Source: Leadbetterella sp040829825
Lineage (GTDB): Bacteria > Bacteroidota > Bacteroidia > Cytophagales > Spirosomataceae
Length of the DNA stretch: 64,000 bases
Direction: 5' to 3' (one strand)
NCBI RefSeq assembly: GCF_040829825.1
Contig: NZ_JBFOLH010000003.1
The position numbers and the translations under genes are program-made. Below, piece after piece: positions 52,369-60,966 of the stretch. The notes under the pieces are model-generated. The model saw only the letters and a program-made list of their open reading frames with translations. It did not search any database and was not told the origin of the DNA. Position 1 is the first letter of the stretch. Each line of letters begins with the position of its first letter.

Positions 52369-52725
52369 TTGAGAAACACTGGTATAAAAATAGGAATAAT
52401 TTTACTAACTTTGGTCTGGGGCTGTAATTCCCGGCCGAAAGAAAAGCTTTCGAAAGACGAGATGGCCGCCATCATCGTTGACCTTAAATTACTGGAAAGT
52501 AAGGTAGATAACTTCCTTCTCCGCAGCTCAGACTCTTCTAAAATAGCTTTCCGCTATCTTCAGCACCAGGTATTTAAAAAACATAAAACCGACTCCACCA
52601 CCTACTTTGAGAATTATGATTACTACCTGTCGCATAAAAAGCAAATGCTGGAAATCCTGGAAAATGCCTCAGAAACGCTGGCGAAGGCCCAGGAAGAGCA
52701 GCTGCCCAAAGAATCTGTAAAATGA
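52369..52725 (+). CDS. DUF4296 lipoprotein
   Basis: 118 residues. The start is TTG at 52369 since no ATG precedes the signal peptide; the lipobox VWGC gives C19. The helical core (KLSKDEMAAIIVDLKLLESKV, then AFRYLQHQVFKKHKTDSTTYFENYDYYL) fits DUF4296, a small envelope lipoprotein family limited to Bacteroidota with unknown role. It overlaps the next gene by 4 nt, a pairing with Dpm1-like transferases that recurs in the phylum. Confidence 0.85.
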   Translation: MRNTGIKIGIILLTLVWGCNSRPKEKLSKDEMAAIIVDLKLLESKVDNFLLRSSDSSKIAFRYLQHQVFKKHKTDSTTYFENYDYYLSHKKQMLEILENASETLAKAQEEQLPKESVK

Positions 52726-53450
52726 AAAATCTTGTTATTATTCCCACTTACAACGAATGTGAAAACATTGAAGCCATTATCCGGAAGGTCTTCGGGTTAG
52801 CCGAAGCTTTCCAGGTGCTCATCGTAGACGACGGCTCCCCTGACGGCACGGCCCATATTGTAAAAAAGCTCCAGGAAGAATATCCTGCCGTGCTGCACCT
52901 TGAAGAAAGAAACGGAAAGCTAGGCCTCGGAACGGCCTACATTCACGGGTTTAAATGGGCTCTGGAACGTGATTTTGATTATATTTTCGAGATGGATGCT
53001 GATTTTTCCCATAACCCGGAAGACCTGGTCAGGCTGCTGGCCGCCTGCCGCAATGAGGAGTATGACGTAGCCATAGGCTCGCGGTATATCCGGGGGGTGA
53101 ATGTCATCAACTGGCCCATGAGCCGGGTGCTGATGTCTTATTTTGCTGGTATTTATGTACGCCTGATCACCGGCATGCCCATTATGGACCCTACCGGCGG
53201 CTTTATCTGTTATTCGCGGGAAGTTCTTTCGGTCATTCCGCTGCAGAAGATCCGCTTTGTAGGCTATGCGTTCCAGATAGAAATGAAATTTAATGCTTAT
53301 CTTTATAAATTCAGAATTGTTGAGGTGCCGATCGTCTTCACCGACCGCACAAAAGGCCAGTCCAAAATGTCTACCCGGATCTTTAAGGAAGCTGTTTTCG
53401 GGGTGGTCATGATGAAGATATGGAGCCTCTTTAAATCGTTTAAACGTTAA
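52722..53450 (+). CDS. Polyprenyl-phosphate mannosyltransferase-like GT2 (Dpm1-like)
   Basis: 242 residues, soluble GT2 fold: IPTYNECENIEAII (7-20), the DDGS motif at 36-39, then EMDADFSHNPEDL (the DxD metal site) and SRYIRGVNVINWPMSR, typical of dolichol/polyprenol-phosphate mannose synthase. No C-terminal membrane helices. It would load a sugar onto a polyprenyl phosphate for periplasmic GT-C enzymes such as the one at 21207. Translationally coupled to DUF4296. Confidence 0.9.
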   Translation: MKNLVIIPTYNECENIEAIIRKVFGLAEAFQVLIVDDGSPDGTAHIVKKLQEEYPAVLHLEERNGKLGLGTAYIHGFKWALERDFDYIFEMDADFSHNPEDLVRLLAACRNEEYDVAIGSRYIRGVNVINWPMSRVLMSYFAGIYVRLITGMPIMDPTGGFICYSREVLSVIPLQKIRFVGYAFQIEMKFNAYLYKFRIVEVPIVFTDRTKGQSKMSTRIFKEAVFGVVMMKIWSLFKSFKR

Positions 53451-53458
53451 AATAGCGG

Positions 53459-53549
53459 TAAGCTATGAGCTGTGAGAAATTACCAGTCCGCACAATCGGC
53501 GTGCTGATAAATACAAGTTCTTAGCTCAAAGCTCACGGCTCTTAGCTTA
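53459..53549. repeat. Imperfect hairpin of AGCTATGAGC type
   Basis: TAAGCTATGAGCTGTGAG (53459-53476) pairs with CTCACGGCTCTTAGCTTA (53532-53549) at 16 of 18 positions across a 55-nt loop. Related to the repeat at 14481-14516; lies between the GT2 gene and nadC. Confidence 0.7.
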
Positions 53550-53555
53550 ATTATT

Positions 53556-54404
53556 ATGGAAATCAAAAAGGAGGACCTCCTGGCCTTTATTCACAATGCC
53601 CTGCAGGAAGATGTACGCGAGGGCGACCATACTTCTCTTTCCACCATTCCCGAAACGGCCCGGGGCAAAGCGCGGGTATTGATAAAAGATACAGGCATAC
53701 TGGCCGGGGTAGAGCTGGCGGAGCTTATATTCCAAACGGTAGATCCCCGGCTGAAAACCGAGGTGCTGCTGCAAGACGGCACCCCGGTCAAACCGGGCGA
53801 TGTGGCCATGTACGTGGCGGGTCCTGACCGCTCTATTCTCACCGCTGAGCGACTGGTGCTGAACTGCATGCAGCGCATGAGCGGCATAGCCACCGTAACC
53901 CGCTCTATTGTTCAGCAGCTGGAAGGCACCCATTGTAAGGTGCTCGATACGCGGAAAACCACTCCGGGGATCCGTTTACTGGAAAAATGGGCCGTGAAAA
54001 TCGGTGGCGGGGTCAATCACCGCTTCGGGCTTTTTGATATGATCCTGATCAAGGATAACCACGTAGACTATGCCGGCAGCATAGAAAATGCCCTTACTGC
54101 GGCTCAAAGGTACGTAAAAGAGCACAACCTGGATATCCCTATAGAAATTGAGGTCAGGAACCTGGAAGAGCTGAAAGAAGTACTGGCCGTAGGCGGCGTG
54201 GTACGTATTATGCTGGATAATTTCAGCTATGAGCAGATCCGCGAGGCCCTGAAGCTTATTGACGGGCGTTTCCCGGTAGAAGCTTCCGGCGGCATTACAC
54301 CTGAAAATGTCAGGGAGTATGCTGAAACCGGGGTAGACTACGTATCTATGGGCTACCTCACCCATTCGGTAAAAAGCCTGGATATCAGCCTGAAGGCGGT
54401 GTAA
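53556..54404 (+). CDS. nadC: Quinolinate phosphoribosyltransferase (nicotinate-nucleotide pyrophosphorylase)
   Basis: 282 residues. The N-terminal alpha/beta part is followed by the barrel with NCMQRMSGIATVT, DTRKTTPGIRLLEKWAVKIGG, NHRFGLFDMILIKDNHV and EASGGITPENVREYAETGVDYVSMG. It makes nicotinate mononucleotide from quinolinate and PRPP in NAD synthesis. nadA and nadB are not in the window. Its stop is 18 nt from the AraC gene stop, convergent. Confidence 0.97.
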   Translation: MEIKKEDLLAFIHNALQEDVREGDHTSLSTIPETARGKARVLIKDTGILAGVELAELIFQTVDPRLKTEVLLQDGTPVKPGDVAMYVAGPDRSILTAERLVLNCMQRMSGIATVTRSIVQQLEGTHCKVLDTRKTTPGIRLLEKWAVKIGGGVNHRFGLFDMILIKDNHVDYAGSIENALTAAQRYVKEHNLDIPIEIEVRNLEELKEVLAVGGVVRIMLDNFSYEQIREALKLIDGRFPVEASGGITPENVREYAETGVDYVSMGYLTHSVKSLDISLKAV

Positions 54405-54422
54405 TGCCGGTTCCCGGGTGTG

Positions 54423-55343
54423 CTATATCATCAGAGAATCTCTTCTCCTCATTTTTCCTGCCGGGATACCAAACATCATTTTAAAGCGGCGACAGAAGTA
54501 GGCCGTGTCTTTGTACCCTACTTCCCCGCCAATGGCACGGATGCTCTTCTTGGTGGTTCTCAGCAGGTTAACGGCTTCTTCCATCCGCTGGTATTCGATG
54601 TAATCCTGCGGGTTAATGCCGGTGAGTATTTTGAAATACTGGCCCACGTAATCTTCCGAAACATTGGCCACATTGGCCAGCTGCTTATTGGAAAGATCTC
54701 CTGCCAGGTTATTTTTAATATACGTAAAGATATCGATCAGGCGCGGATCTTTGAAATACGTGCTGTTGGTAGCCAGCTGCTCTACAAAAAGCTGGTTTCT
54801 CAGGATATGACGCACCAGCTCGATCACCGCCTCCTCCGTTTTGATGGAGATCACCCGGCCGCGGCCGGCCTGGTCAGTAAAATCTTCTACCAGTATCTCT
54901 TTGATAAGCTGGGCCAGCTTGGCATTCTGAGGAATAAAGAAAGGCGGGATATCCAGTGAAGAGAAGAAGTTCACGGAATCAAATACCTTGGCTTCAAAAG
55001 CCACCAGCCCGAACGAGTTCTTCACGATACCGATCTCCTCCGGGTCGGTCATGGGTTCAAAGTACACGTCGCGTTGTGTCATGAACTCTTCATACGAAAT
55101 AGGGCGGGCTTCGCCTGACCCGTAGGTAATGGTACAGGGCTTCCCTCCCGGGATAAACAGGATATCACCGGGCTTTACCTTTTCATCTATTCCTTCTATT
55201 TTAACATCCCCGTTGTATAAGACCAAAAGGGTGTTCTCAACATCATAAAAATTCCTGATCTTAATAGGCTGCAGAATATTGATATGCCTGGCCTTTCCGA
55301 ATTTTACACCTAAGGATTCAATTATTTTGTTATAATCTTCCAT
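54423..55343 (-). CDS. AraC-family transcriptional regulator with cupin-like sensor
   Basis: 306 residues. The N-terminal beta-rich cupin-like part (about 25-110) has VKIEGIDEKVKPGDILFIPGG. The C-terminal double HTH (about 205-300) has GDLSNKQLANVANVSEDYVGQYFK and the AraC signature IRAIGGEVGYKDTAYFCRRFKMMFG. The upstream 200 nt are AT-rich. Its targets are unknown; the adjacent acyl-CoA dehydrogenase gene lies on the same strand upstream, so not in its operon. Confidence 0.93.
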   Translation of the reverse strand: MEDYNKIIESLGVKFGKARHINILQPIKIRNFYDVENTLLVLYNGDVKIEGIDEKVKPGDILFIPGGKPCTITYGSGEARPISYEEFMTQRDVYFEPMTDPEEIGIVKNSFGLVAFEAKVFDSVNFFSSLDIPPFFIPQNAKLAQLIKEILVEDFTDQAGRGRVISIKTEEAVIELVRHILRNQLFVEQLATNSTYFKDPRLIDIFTYIKNNLAGDLSNKQLANVANVSEDYVGQYFKILTGINPQDYIEYQRMEEAVNLLRTTKKSIRAIGGEVGYKDTAYFCRRFKMMFGIPAGKMRRRDSLMI

Positions 55344-55552
55344 ATTCTTATTTTAAGTATATAGTAGTAACCGGGTCAGCGAGTTTAAAATCCCGTAAAA
55401 ATAGTATAATCTATTGGGTTATAGGTATAATTTCCTGATAAAAAAATATCTCTACGGGAATTTGATAAAATAAAATTTGCCCTTTTCTGTATTTTTTTCA
55501 GCTTTCCCCTGTTTAACCCCGGTATAATTGCTGATTATTCAAAATTTTATGC

Positions 55553-56695
55553 TTATTCCTTCAAAATCTCCCGTGCAATAACCAGCTTCTGTATTTCAGA
55601 GGTGCCCTCGTAAATCTGGGTGATCTTGGCATCGCGCATCATCCGTTCCACATGATATTCCCTGACGTAGCCGTATCCTCCGTGAATCTGCACCGCTTCT
55701 GTGGTTGCCCACATGGCCACTTCTGAAGCATACAGCTTTGCCATAGCCGCCGATTCCACATAATCCAGGCCCTGGTCTTTATCACGGGCCGCCTTATAGA
55801 CCATCCATCGGGCCGCACTGATGCGGGTTTTCATTTCGGCCAGCTTGAATTGTATGGCCTGGTGTTCGGCAATGGGCTTCCCGAATGCCTTACGTTCTTT
55901 TGCATAGTGCACGGAGCGCTCAAACGCTCCGGCAGCAATGCCTAAAGCCTGTGCTGCAATGCCTATCCTACCCCCGTTAAGCGTAGACATGGCAAACTTA
56001 AAGCCAAAGCCGTCTGCGCCGATGCGGTTCTCTTTAACAACGGCTACATCATTAAAGTTCAGCGAATGGGTATCAGAGGCCCGTATGCCCATCTTGTCTT
56101 CTTTTTTCCCGATCTCAAATCCTTTTTGCCCTTTTTCAACAATGAGTGTGTTAATGCCTTTATGCTTCAGCTCAGGGTGGGTTTGGGCTATAACCAGGTA
56201 AATCTCTGCAGATCCGCCGTTGGTTATCCAGTTTTTGATCCCGTTTACCCGGTAATGGTCACCGCTATCTTCTGCAGTGGTGCGTTGCGAAGTGGCATCT
56301 GAACCGGCTTCGGGCTCTGAAAGGCAAAAAGCCCCGATCTTCTCTCCCGATGCCAGCGGCTTCAGGTATTTTTCCTTCTGCTCTTCTGTGCCGTATTTAT
56401 CCAGCCCGTAACACACCAGCGAGTTGTTCACCGACATGACTACGGCTGCCGAAGCATCTACTTTGGCAATCTCTTCTATGGCCAGCACATAGCTCAGGGT
56501 ATCCAGTCCGCTGCCGCCGTATTTCGGGTCGACCATCATTCCCATAAAACCCAGCTCGCCCAGCTTCCTGACCTCTTCCCGGGGAAACCGGCATTCGATA
56601 TCCCGCTCAATCACTCCGGGCAACAAAACCGTCCGGGCAAAATCGCGGGCAGCGTCTCTTATGCTTGCATGCTCTTCTGATAAACGAAAATCCAT
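55553..56695 (-). CDS. Acyl-CoA dehydrogenase (short/medium-chain type)
   Basis: 380 residues from the ATG at 56695 (MDFRLSEEH, the usual family start); an ATG 18 nt upstream is an alternative. N-terminal helical domain, the FAD-binding segments GAFCLSEPEAGSDATSQ and KNWITNGG, and the catalytic glutamate in AKITQIYEGTSEIQK near the C-terminus. It oxidises acyl-CoA and passes electrons to ETF; residue pattern fits butyryl-CoA or branched short-chain substrates. No other beta-oxidation gene adjoins it. Confidence 0.94.
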   Translation of the reverse strand: MDFRLSEEHASIRDAARDFARTVLLPGVIERDIECRFPREEVRKLGELGFMGMMVDPKYGGSGLDTLSYVLAIEEIAKVDASAAVVMSVNNSLVCYGLDKYGTEEQKEKYLKPLASGEKIGAFCLSEPEAGSDATSQRTTAEDSGDHYRVNGIKNWITNGGSAEIYLVIAQTHPELKHKGINTLIVEKGQKGFEIGKKEDKMGIRASDTHSLNFNDVAVVKENRIGADGFGFKFAMSTLNGGRIGIAAQALGIAAGAFERSVHYAKERKAFGKPIAEHQAIQFKLAEMKTRISAARWMVYKAARDKDQGLDYVESAAMAKLYASEVAMWATTEAVQIHGGYGYVREYHVERMMRDAKITQIYEGTSEIQKLVIAREILKE

Positions 56696-56858
56696 TCCTG
56701 CGTCAATATTCATTCATTACCAAATAAAAATAAAGTTATGGATCAACCCGAAAAAATCCAATTATTTCAACGCTTTTGATTAAAAAATATTATGCAAGCC
56801 GAATATTTTTACCTGAAACCGGTTGAATCCGGAAAAATACAGGGTCCGGCAGGATTAA

Positions 56859-57353
56859 TCAGCTTTCTACCTTTGAAAAATAGCGGCTTAAGAAGCTTTC
56901 GGATGCCGGAACCACCAGCGAACTGTCCAGCTCATGTTTCACATTAACCTGCAGGTTGATCACCCGGGTATCCGGCTGAATTACGCCTGCTGAAACCTGT
57001 TTTTTCGCATCAAAAACCGAAAAGAATTTCAGTACTTCATCTTCAAAATATCCAATTGAGCGATCAAAGAAATTAATGTTCATGTCCCGGCCCAGCTCGT
57101 GCAGCCAGCCGGTGGAAGAGTCGATAGAACAGCCCGACGGGGCCTGGAAAGCGGTATCCGCTGCCAGAACGATCATCCGGTTAAAAAGTATTTTGGCAGA
57201 TCCGCGCATAGGCATTCCGTGGGTCACCCAGGCGTCTACAGCCGTCTTAAGAAAATCAAGCACCCGCGCCTCTTCTGTTTCGCTTAAATTACGGTCAGCC
57301 TGGTACACCCATATCCTGGCGCTTTCCGGCAAATCCTTAAATTCAATAAACAT
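56859..57353 (-). CDS. Conserved Bacteroidota protein often named 'ABC transporter ATPase'
   Basis: 164 residues starting FIEFKDLPESARIWVYQADRNLSE. The protein has no Walker A, Walker B or ABC signature, so the common database name is not supported. Conserved-looking features are the central SGCSIDSSTGWLHELGRDMNINFFDRS segment and the alternating helix-strand pattern of a small cytosolic enzyme or binding protein. Function unknown. Confidence 0.75.
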   Translation of the reverse strand: MFIEFKDLPESARIWVYQADRNLSETEEARVLDFLKTAVDAWVTHGMPMRGSAKILFNRMIVLAADTAFQAPSGCSIDSSTGWLHELGRDMNINFFDRSIGYFEDEVLKFFSVFDAKKQVSAGVIQPDTRVINLQVNVKHELDSSLVVPASESFLSRYFSKVES

Positions 57354-57608
57354 GCTTTTTGTTTTTCTTTTTTAAACAAGGGACGGGCGAAAAAGATTCT
57401 CTTTGGGGGGCGGGGACAGAATGAGGGCGTGTGTTTTTTGTGCGGGAGATGTGTCTCAGAGGCCGTCATTTTATTCGGCATCGGTTTTGTTTCTGTCATT
57501 TTGTCATTTATTGTCCGACGACTTCGGAGCATTTGCGCCTTTTTGTCTTCTTTTTCGCTGTGGTATCCGGTTTGTTCAGGATGGGATACAATCAAAATTA
57601 TAACAAAT
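57354..57608. other. hsp20 upstream region with TGTCATTT tandem
   Basis: 255 nt with a G-rich patch (57409-57420) and an exact tandem TGTCATTT-TGTCATTT at 57494-57509, 100 nt before the hsp20 ATG; another GTCATTTT is at 57465. Candidate stress-control element. An in-frame extension of hsp20 to 57429 is judged non-coding. Confidence 0.4.
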
Positions 57609-58013
57609 ATGAAAACGCTGGTAAGAAATTACGATTCATTGTTCAACGAGTTATTCAATAACGCTTACAGTTCTTCTTCTGTACTGAGCCCTTCAGCCAA
57701 CATCAAAGAGACCGATAATGCGTATACGATAGAGCTGGCTATCCCGGGCTTTACAAAAGACGATTTCAAGATCGAAGTCCGCGACAGGGTATTAGAGGTT
57801 TCTTCGGTATCCCAATCTGAAAATGAGGAGCAAAAAGAAAGTTATATCCGGAAAGAATTCAGCTACAGCTCGTTCAGCCGGTCTTTCCGCCTGCCCAGAA
57901 CAGTAGATACCGACCAGATCTCCGCCACTTATGAAAACGGCGTTCTGAACCTGGCTCTTCCCAAAAAAGAAGAAGCGAAAGTGAAGGAGCCACGACTGAT
58001 CTCGGTGAACTGA
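57609..58013 (+). CDS. Small heat shock protein Hsp20
   Basis: 134 residues from the ATG at 57609, chosen because MKTLVRNYDSLFNELF is the typical start while upstream residues are cysteine-rich and unlike the family. The alpha-crystallin domain (about 30-120) has NAYTIELAIPGFTKDDFKI and ends with ATYENGVLNLALPK, the A-x-x-x-n-G-V-L hallmark. It forms oligomers that hold unfolded proteins under heat stress. It neighbours an HtrA-type protease, and both suggest a stress locus. Confidence 0.95.
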   Translation: MKTLVRNYDSLFNELFNNAYSSSSVLSPSANIKETDNAYTIELAIPGFTKDDFKIEVRDRVLEVSSVSQSENEEQKESYIRKEFSYSSFSRSFRLPRTVDTDQISATYENGVLNLALPKKEEAKVKEPRLISVN

Positions 58014-58016
58014 TTT

Positions 58017-58091
58017 TTAACCACATAGGGCACATACGTTTAAGTAAAAAATGGTTGCTTTACATTTAGACCTATGTGCCTATGTGGTTAA
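58017..58091 (+). terminator. Hairpin terminator after hsp20 (ACCACATAG repeat)
   Basis: TTAACCACATAGGGCACATA (58017-58036) pairs with TATGTGCCTATGTGGTTAA (58073-58091) with one bulged G, and an inner AAGTAAA/TTTACATT stem. CTTTTTCTT follows. Confidence 0.8.
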
Positions 58092-58117
58092 CTTTTTCTT
58101 AAATTTTGTTAAGAACG

Positions 58118-58150
58118 TTTGACCCCTGTAAATTTTCTGTGATAGATTTG
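58118..58150 (+). promoter_or_regulatory. Complete -33/-7 promoter of the HtrA gene
   Basis: TTTG (58118-58121), 21-nt spacer, TAGATTTG (58143-58150), 70 nt before the ATG at 58221. Same spacing as the tRNA-Leu promoter. Confidence 0.7.
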
Positions 58151-58220
58151 CGTTAGATAAACGTAAGTAACGGGGTTGATATAACACAGCCTGTTAAACA
58201 AGTATAAAGTATTTACAATT

Positions 58221-59765
58221 ATGAAATTAAGCAATAACCTGAAGATAGTACTGATAGCGGTGCTGTCTACCTTAGTAACCCTTTTTGGCGTACGTGCCTT
58301 TACCCGGCTGAGCGGGAACGAAGTCATTTTTAAAAGCGCTGACAGCAAGTCAGGCGACAGTATGGTTTCTTTTACCAACCTTCCGGCAGGGAAACCGGGC
58401 GATTTTACGTATGCCGCTGAAACCTCAGCGCCGTCTGTGGTTCACATCAAAGCCATCACCACCCGCCAGTACAGTAACCGGAGGCCGAACTCGATCTTCG
58501 AGCAGTTTTTCGGCTATGACGAAGATGTCTTCGGCACTCCCCGTCAGCAAAACCAGGAATCTTCAGGATCGGGGGTAATTATTTCAGACGACGGGTATAT
58601 TGTTACCAACAATCACGTCATTGAAGGAACCACTTCTCTTGAAGTAATCACCTTCAACAAAAAATCATACACGGCCAAAGTGATCGGCAGCGACCCTTCA
58701 ACCGATATTGCCGTGATCAAGATTGAAGAGAAAAACCTGCCGGCCATTACTTTCGGCAATTCTGACGAAGTGAAGATCGGTGAATGGGTGCTGGCGGTGG
58801 GTAACCCGTTCAACCTCGAATCAACCGTTACCGCCGGGATCATCTCTGCCATTGGCCGGAACATCAATATCCTGGGCAGAAATCAACGCCGTAACCCCTT
58901 CAGCAGGGAGCAGGACCAGGAACCGTCTATCAATCCTATAGAATCTTTCATCCAGACCGATGCGGCAGTCAACCCCGGTAACAGCGGGGGCGCCCTGGTA
59001 AACCTGAACGGGCAGCTCATTGGTATCAATACCGCCATTGCTTCTCCTAACGGAGCGTATGCGGGGTATGCCTTTGCCGTACCATCGGGCATTGTAAAGA
59101 AAGTATCTGCAGATATCATTAAGTACGGTGATGTGCAACGGGGCTACGTAGGTATTGAGCCGGTAGAATTAAACAGCAAAAATGCCCGCGAATTTAATGT
59201 TAAGAAGGAGCAGGGGATTTATGTGAATGCCGTTCCGGATAACGGGGCAGCCAAAGCTGCCGGCGTGAAGAAAGGAGACGTTATTCTGCAGGCCGACGGT
59301 ATTGATACCCGTTCGGAAGCCAAATTCCGTGAGTTGATCGGCCGCAAGCGCCCCGGTGAAAAGGTGAACCTGACCATTGACAGGAACGGTTCTACCAAGA
59401 ACATTACCGTAACCCTCAGAAACAATGCGGGAGGAGAGGACCTGATCAAGAAAGATCCGGAACTATCGGGTGCCTTTGGTAAGATGGGTATGGACCTGGA
59501 AGACCTGAGCGCTGCCGACCTGAAAGATTACAATATCAGGAACGGTGTACGGATCAAGGGGATCCGTGACGGCGGGCTGCTCTCGGAGAACACGAATTTT
59601 GAAAAAGGATTTATCATTACTTCGGTGAGAAACCAGCAGGTTAAATCCTCTAAAGAAGTAAAAGACATTATCAACACCGCTTTCCAGAACGGAGAAGACG
59701 GGGTGCTGATCTGCGGATTCTACCCCGGCGGCGGCAGAGGTTGTGAGGGTATCCCAATCCGGTAA
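58221..59765 (+). CDS. Do/HtrA-family periplasmic serine protease
   Basis: 514 residues. One N-terminal hydrophobic helix (about 7-26) anchors or exports it. The trypsin-like domain carries H132 (TNNHVIEG), D162 (STDIAVIKI) and S255 (NPGNSGGALV), a complete triad. Two PDZ domains follow (about 300-395 and 420-505), so it is DegP/DegQ-like. It degrades or refolds damaged envelope proteins. It has its own promoter but sits right after hsp20, in a stress neighbourhood. Whether it is DegP or DegQ cannot be told. Confidence 0.95.
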   Translation: MKLSNNLKIVLIAVLSTLVTLFGVRAFTRLSGNEVIFKSADSKSGDSMVSFTNLPAGKPGDFTYAAETSAPSVVHIKAITTRQYSNRRPNSIFEQFFGYDEDVFGTPRQQNQESSGSGVIISDDGYIVTNNHVIEGTTSLEVITFNKKSYTAKVIGSDPSTDIAVIKIEEKNLPAITFGNSDEVKIGEWVLAVGNPFNLESTVTAGIISAIGRNINILGRNQRRNPFSREQDQEPSINPIESFIQTDAAVNPGNSGGALVNLNGQLIGINTAIASPNGAYAGYAFAVPSGIVKKVSADIIKYGDVQRGYVGIEPVELNSKNAREFNVKKEQGIYVNAVPDNGAAKAAGVKKGDVILQADGIDTRSEAKFRELIGRKRPGEKVNLTIDRNGSTKNITVTLRNNAGGEDLIKKDPELSGAFGKMGMDLEDLSAADLKDYNIRNGVRIKGIRDGGLLSENTNFEKGFIITSVRNQQVKSSKEVKDIINTAFQNGEDGVLICGFYPGGGRGCEGIPIR

Positions 59766-59792
59766 TTTATAAACTTCGGGTTATATAGAGTG

Positions 59793-59856
59793 AAAAACGA
59801 AAAGTTAAAAGTGAAAAGTTATGGAACATTCTTTTCACTTTTAACTTTTCGTTTTT
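59793..59856. repeat. Perfect 26-bp hairpin, AACGAAAAGTTAAAAGT family
   Basis: 59793-59818, starting AAAAACGAAAAGTTAAAAGT, is the exact reverse complement of 59831-59856 with a 12-nt loop. Second copy of the family at 44927-45006. It lies between the HtrA gene and DUF3810, a likely terminator. Confidence 0.92.
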
Positions 59857-59874
59857 AATTTAAAAAACCTTTCT

Positions 59875-60966
59875 ATGCAAAAACTCTCCCTGCGAACCCT
59901 GGGGCTCATTACCCTTCTCCTGCAGCTTTTGCTGTTCCGTTTCCTGCGCACCCGGACACAGTGGATAGAAAGCGTATTTGTTCCTCATATTTTTCGTCCT
60001 CTTTCAGGCCTGCTCCGGCGGGTTACCTCGTGGTTTCCCTTTTCATTCGGCCTGGTGCTCATTTATCTCCTGGCCGGCATATTGCTTTTTCTCCTGGTCA
60101 GAAATACCCTGCAGATCATCCGCAGGGAAAAGTCTTTTAAAGACACCCTTCTTTCCCTGCTGGCATGGGCCTCCCCCGTTTTCTTTTTTTATACGCTTAC
60201 CTGGGGCCTGCTGTATTACCGCCAGCCGGTCAGCCTGCTGCTGCAGTATGATACCTCGCCGGCCACCGTAGAAGAGCTGAAGGCCCTGTGCGAAGACCTG
60301 GTAGAGCAAACCAACCGTACCCGCAGCGCACTGACCGACAGCGCCGTTTATTCGGTTAACCCTGCCGTTCTCCTTGAAAAAGCATCTGCTACCTATGCGC
60401 CTTTTTTCAAGCCCCGTTCCCCGGTGGTTAAAATGGCGGCCGCCAGCCCGCTGCTGGCTTTTATGGGGACCAGCGGTATTTATACTTTCTGGAGTGGTGA
60501 GGCCAATGTAAACCGGGTAAACACCCCTACTGACCTGCCGGCCGTGGCCCTGCATGAAATTGCCCACCAGATGGGTTTTGCGTCAGAAGATGAAGCCAGT
60601 TACATTGCCTGGCTGGCCGGGAAAGACCACCCGGACAAGCTCTTTCAATATTCCTCCCGTTATAACGTGGTATGGCGCTCTTTAATGCGCCTCCGGAGTG
60701 TAGACAGCACCTATGCCCGAACGCTCTACAGCCGCCTCGATTCTGCCGTATATCACGATGCCGAAATCGACAATGCGCGTTGGGCACCCTACCGGAACCC
60801 CCTGCAGAAATACGTAATTTCTCCTTTTTACAATATTTTTCTGAAAGCCAATGGCCGGGAATACGGTATCATGTCCTATGACGGTGTAGTAGATCTGATC
60901 ATTTATGAGCGCCGAAAAGCCGGTGAAAATCACTTCACCTTCCTGAAAATCCTTGAAGTTCTGTAG
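59875..60966 (+). CDS. DUF3810 membrane protein with HExxH (zinc metalloprotease-like)
   Basis: 363 residues. Three hydrophobic segments lie in the first 115 residues (about 8-22, 57-76, 95-114), then a soluble domain with HEIAHQMGF at 227-235 and acidic residues E238 and E240 in SEDEASYIAWL, the layout of gluzincin zinc proteases (HExxH...E). The catalytic domain is probably periplasmic. DUF3810 has no known substrate. Its 3' end overlaps the next gene on the opposite strand by 37 nt. Confidence 0.85.
   Translation: MQKLSLRTLGLITLLLQLLLFRFLRTRTQWIESVFVPHIFRPLSGLLRRVTSWFPFSFGLVLIYLLAGILLFLLVRNTLQIIRREKSFKDTLLSLLAWASPVFFFYTLTWGLLYYRQPVSLLLQYDTSPATVEELKALCEDLVEQTNRTRSALTDSAVYSVNPAVLLEKASATYAPFFKPRSPVVKMAAASPLLAFMGTSGIYTFWSGEANVNRVNTPTDLPAVALHEIAHQMGFASEDEASYIAWLAGKDHPDKLFQYSSRYNVVWRSLMRLRSVDSTYARTLYSRLDSAVYHDAEIDNARWAPYRNPLQKYVISPFYNIFLKANGREYGIMSYDGVVDLIIYERRKAGENHFTFLKILEVL

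Noticed and set aside
57429..57608. 60-residue N-terminal extension of hsp20
   Set aside because: Cysteine/phenylalanine-rich, not like Hsp20 proteins; the typical start MKTLVRNYD begins at 57609.
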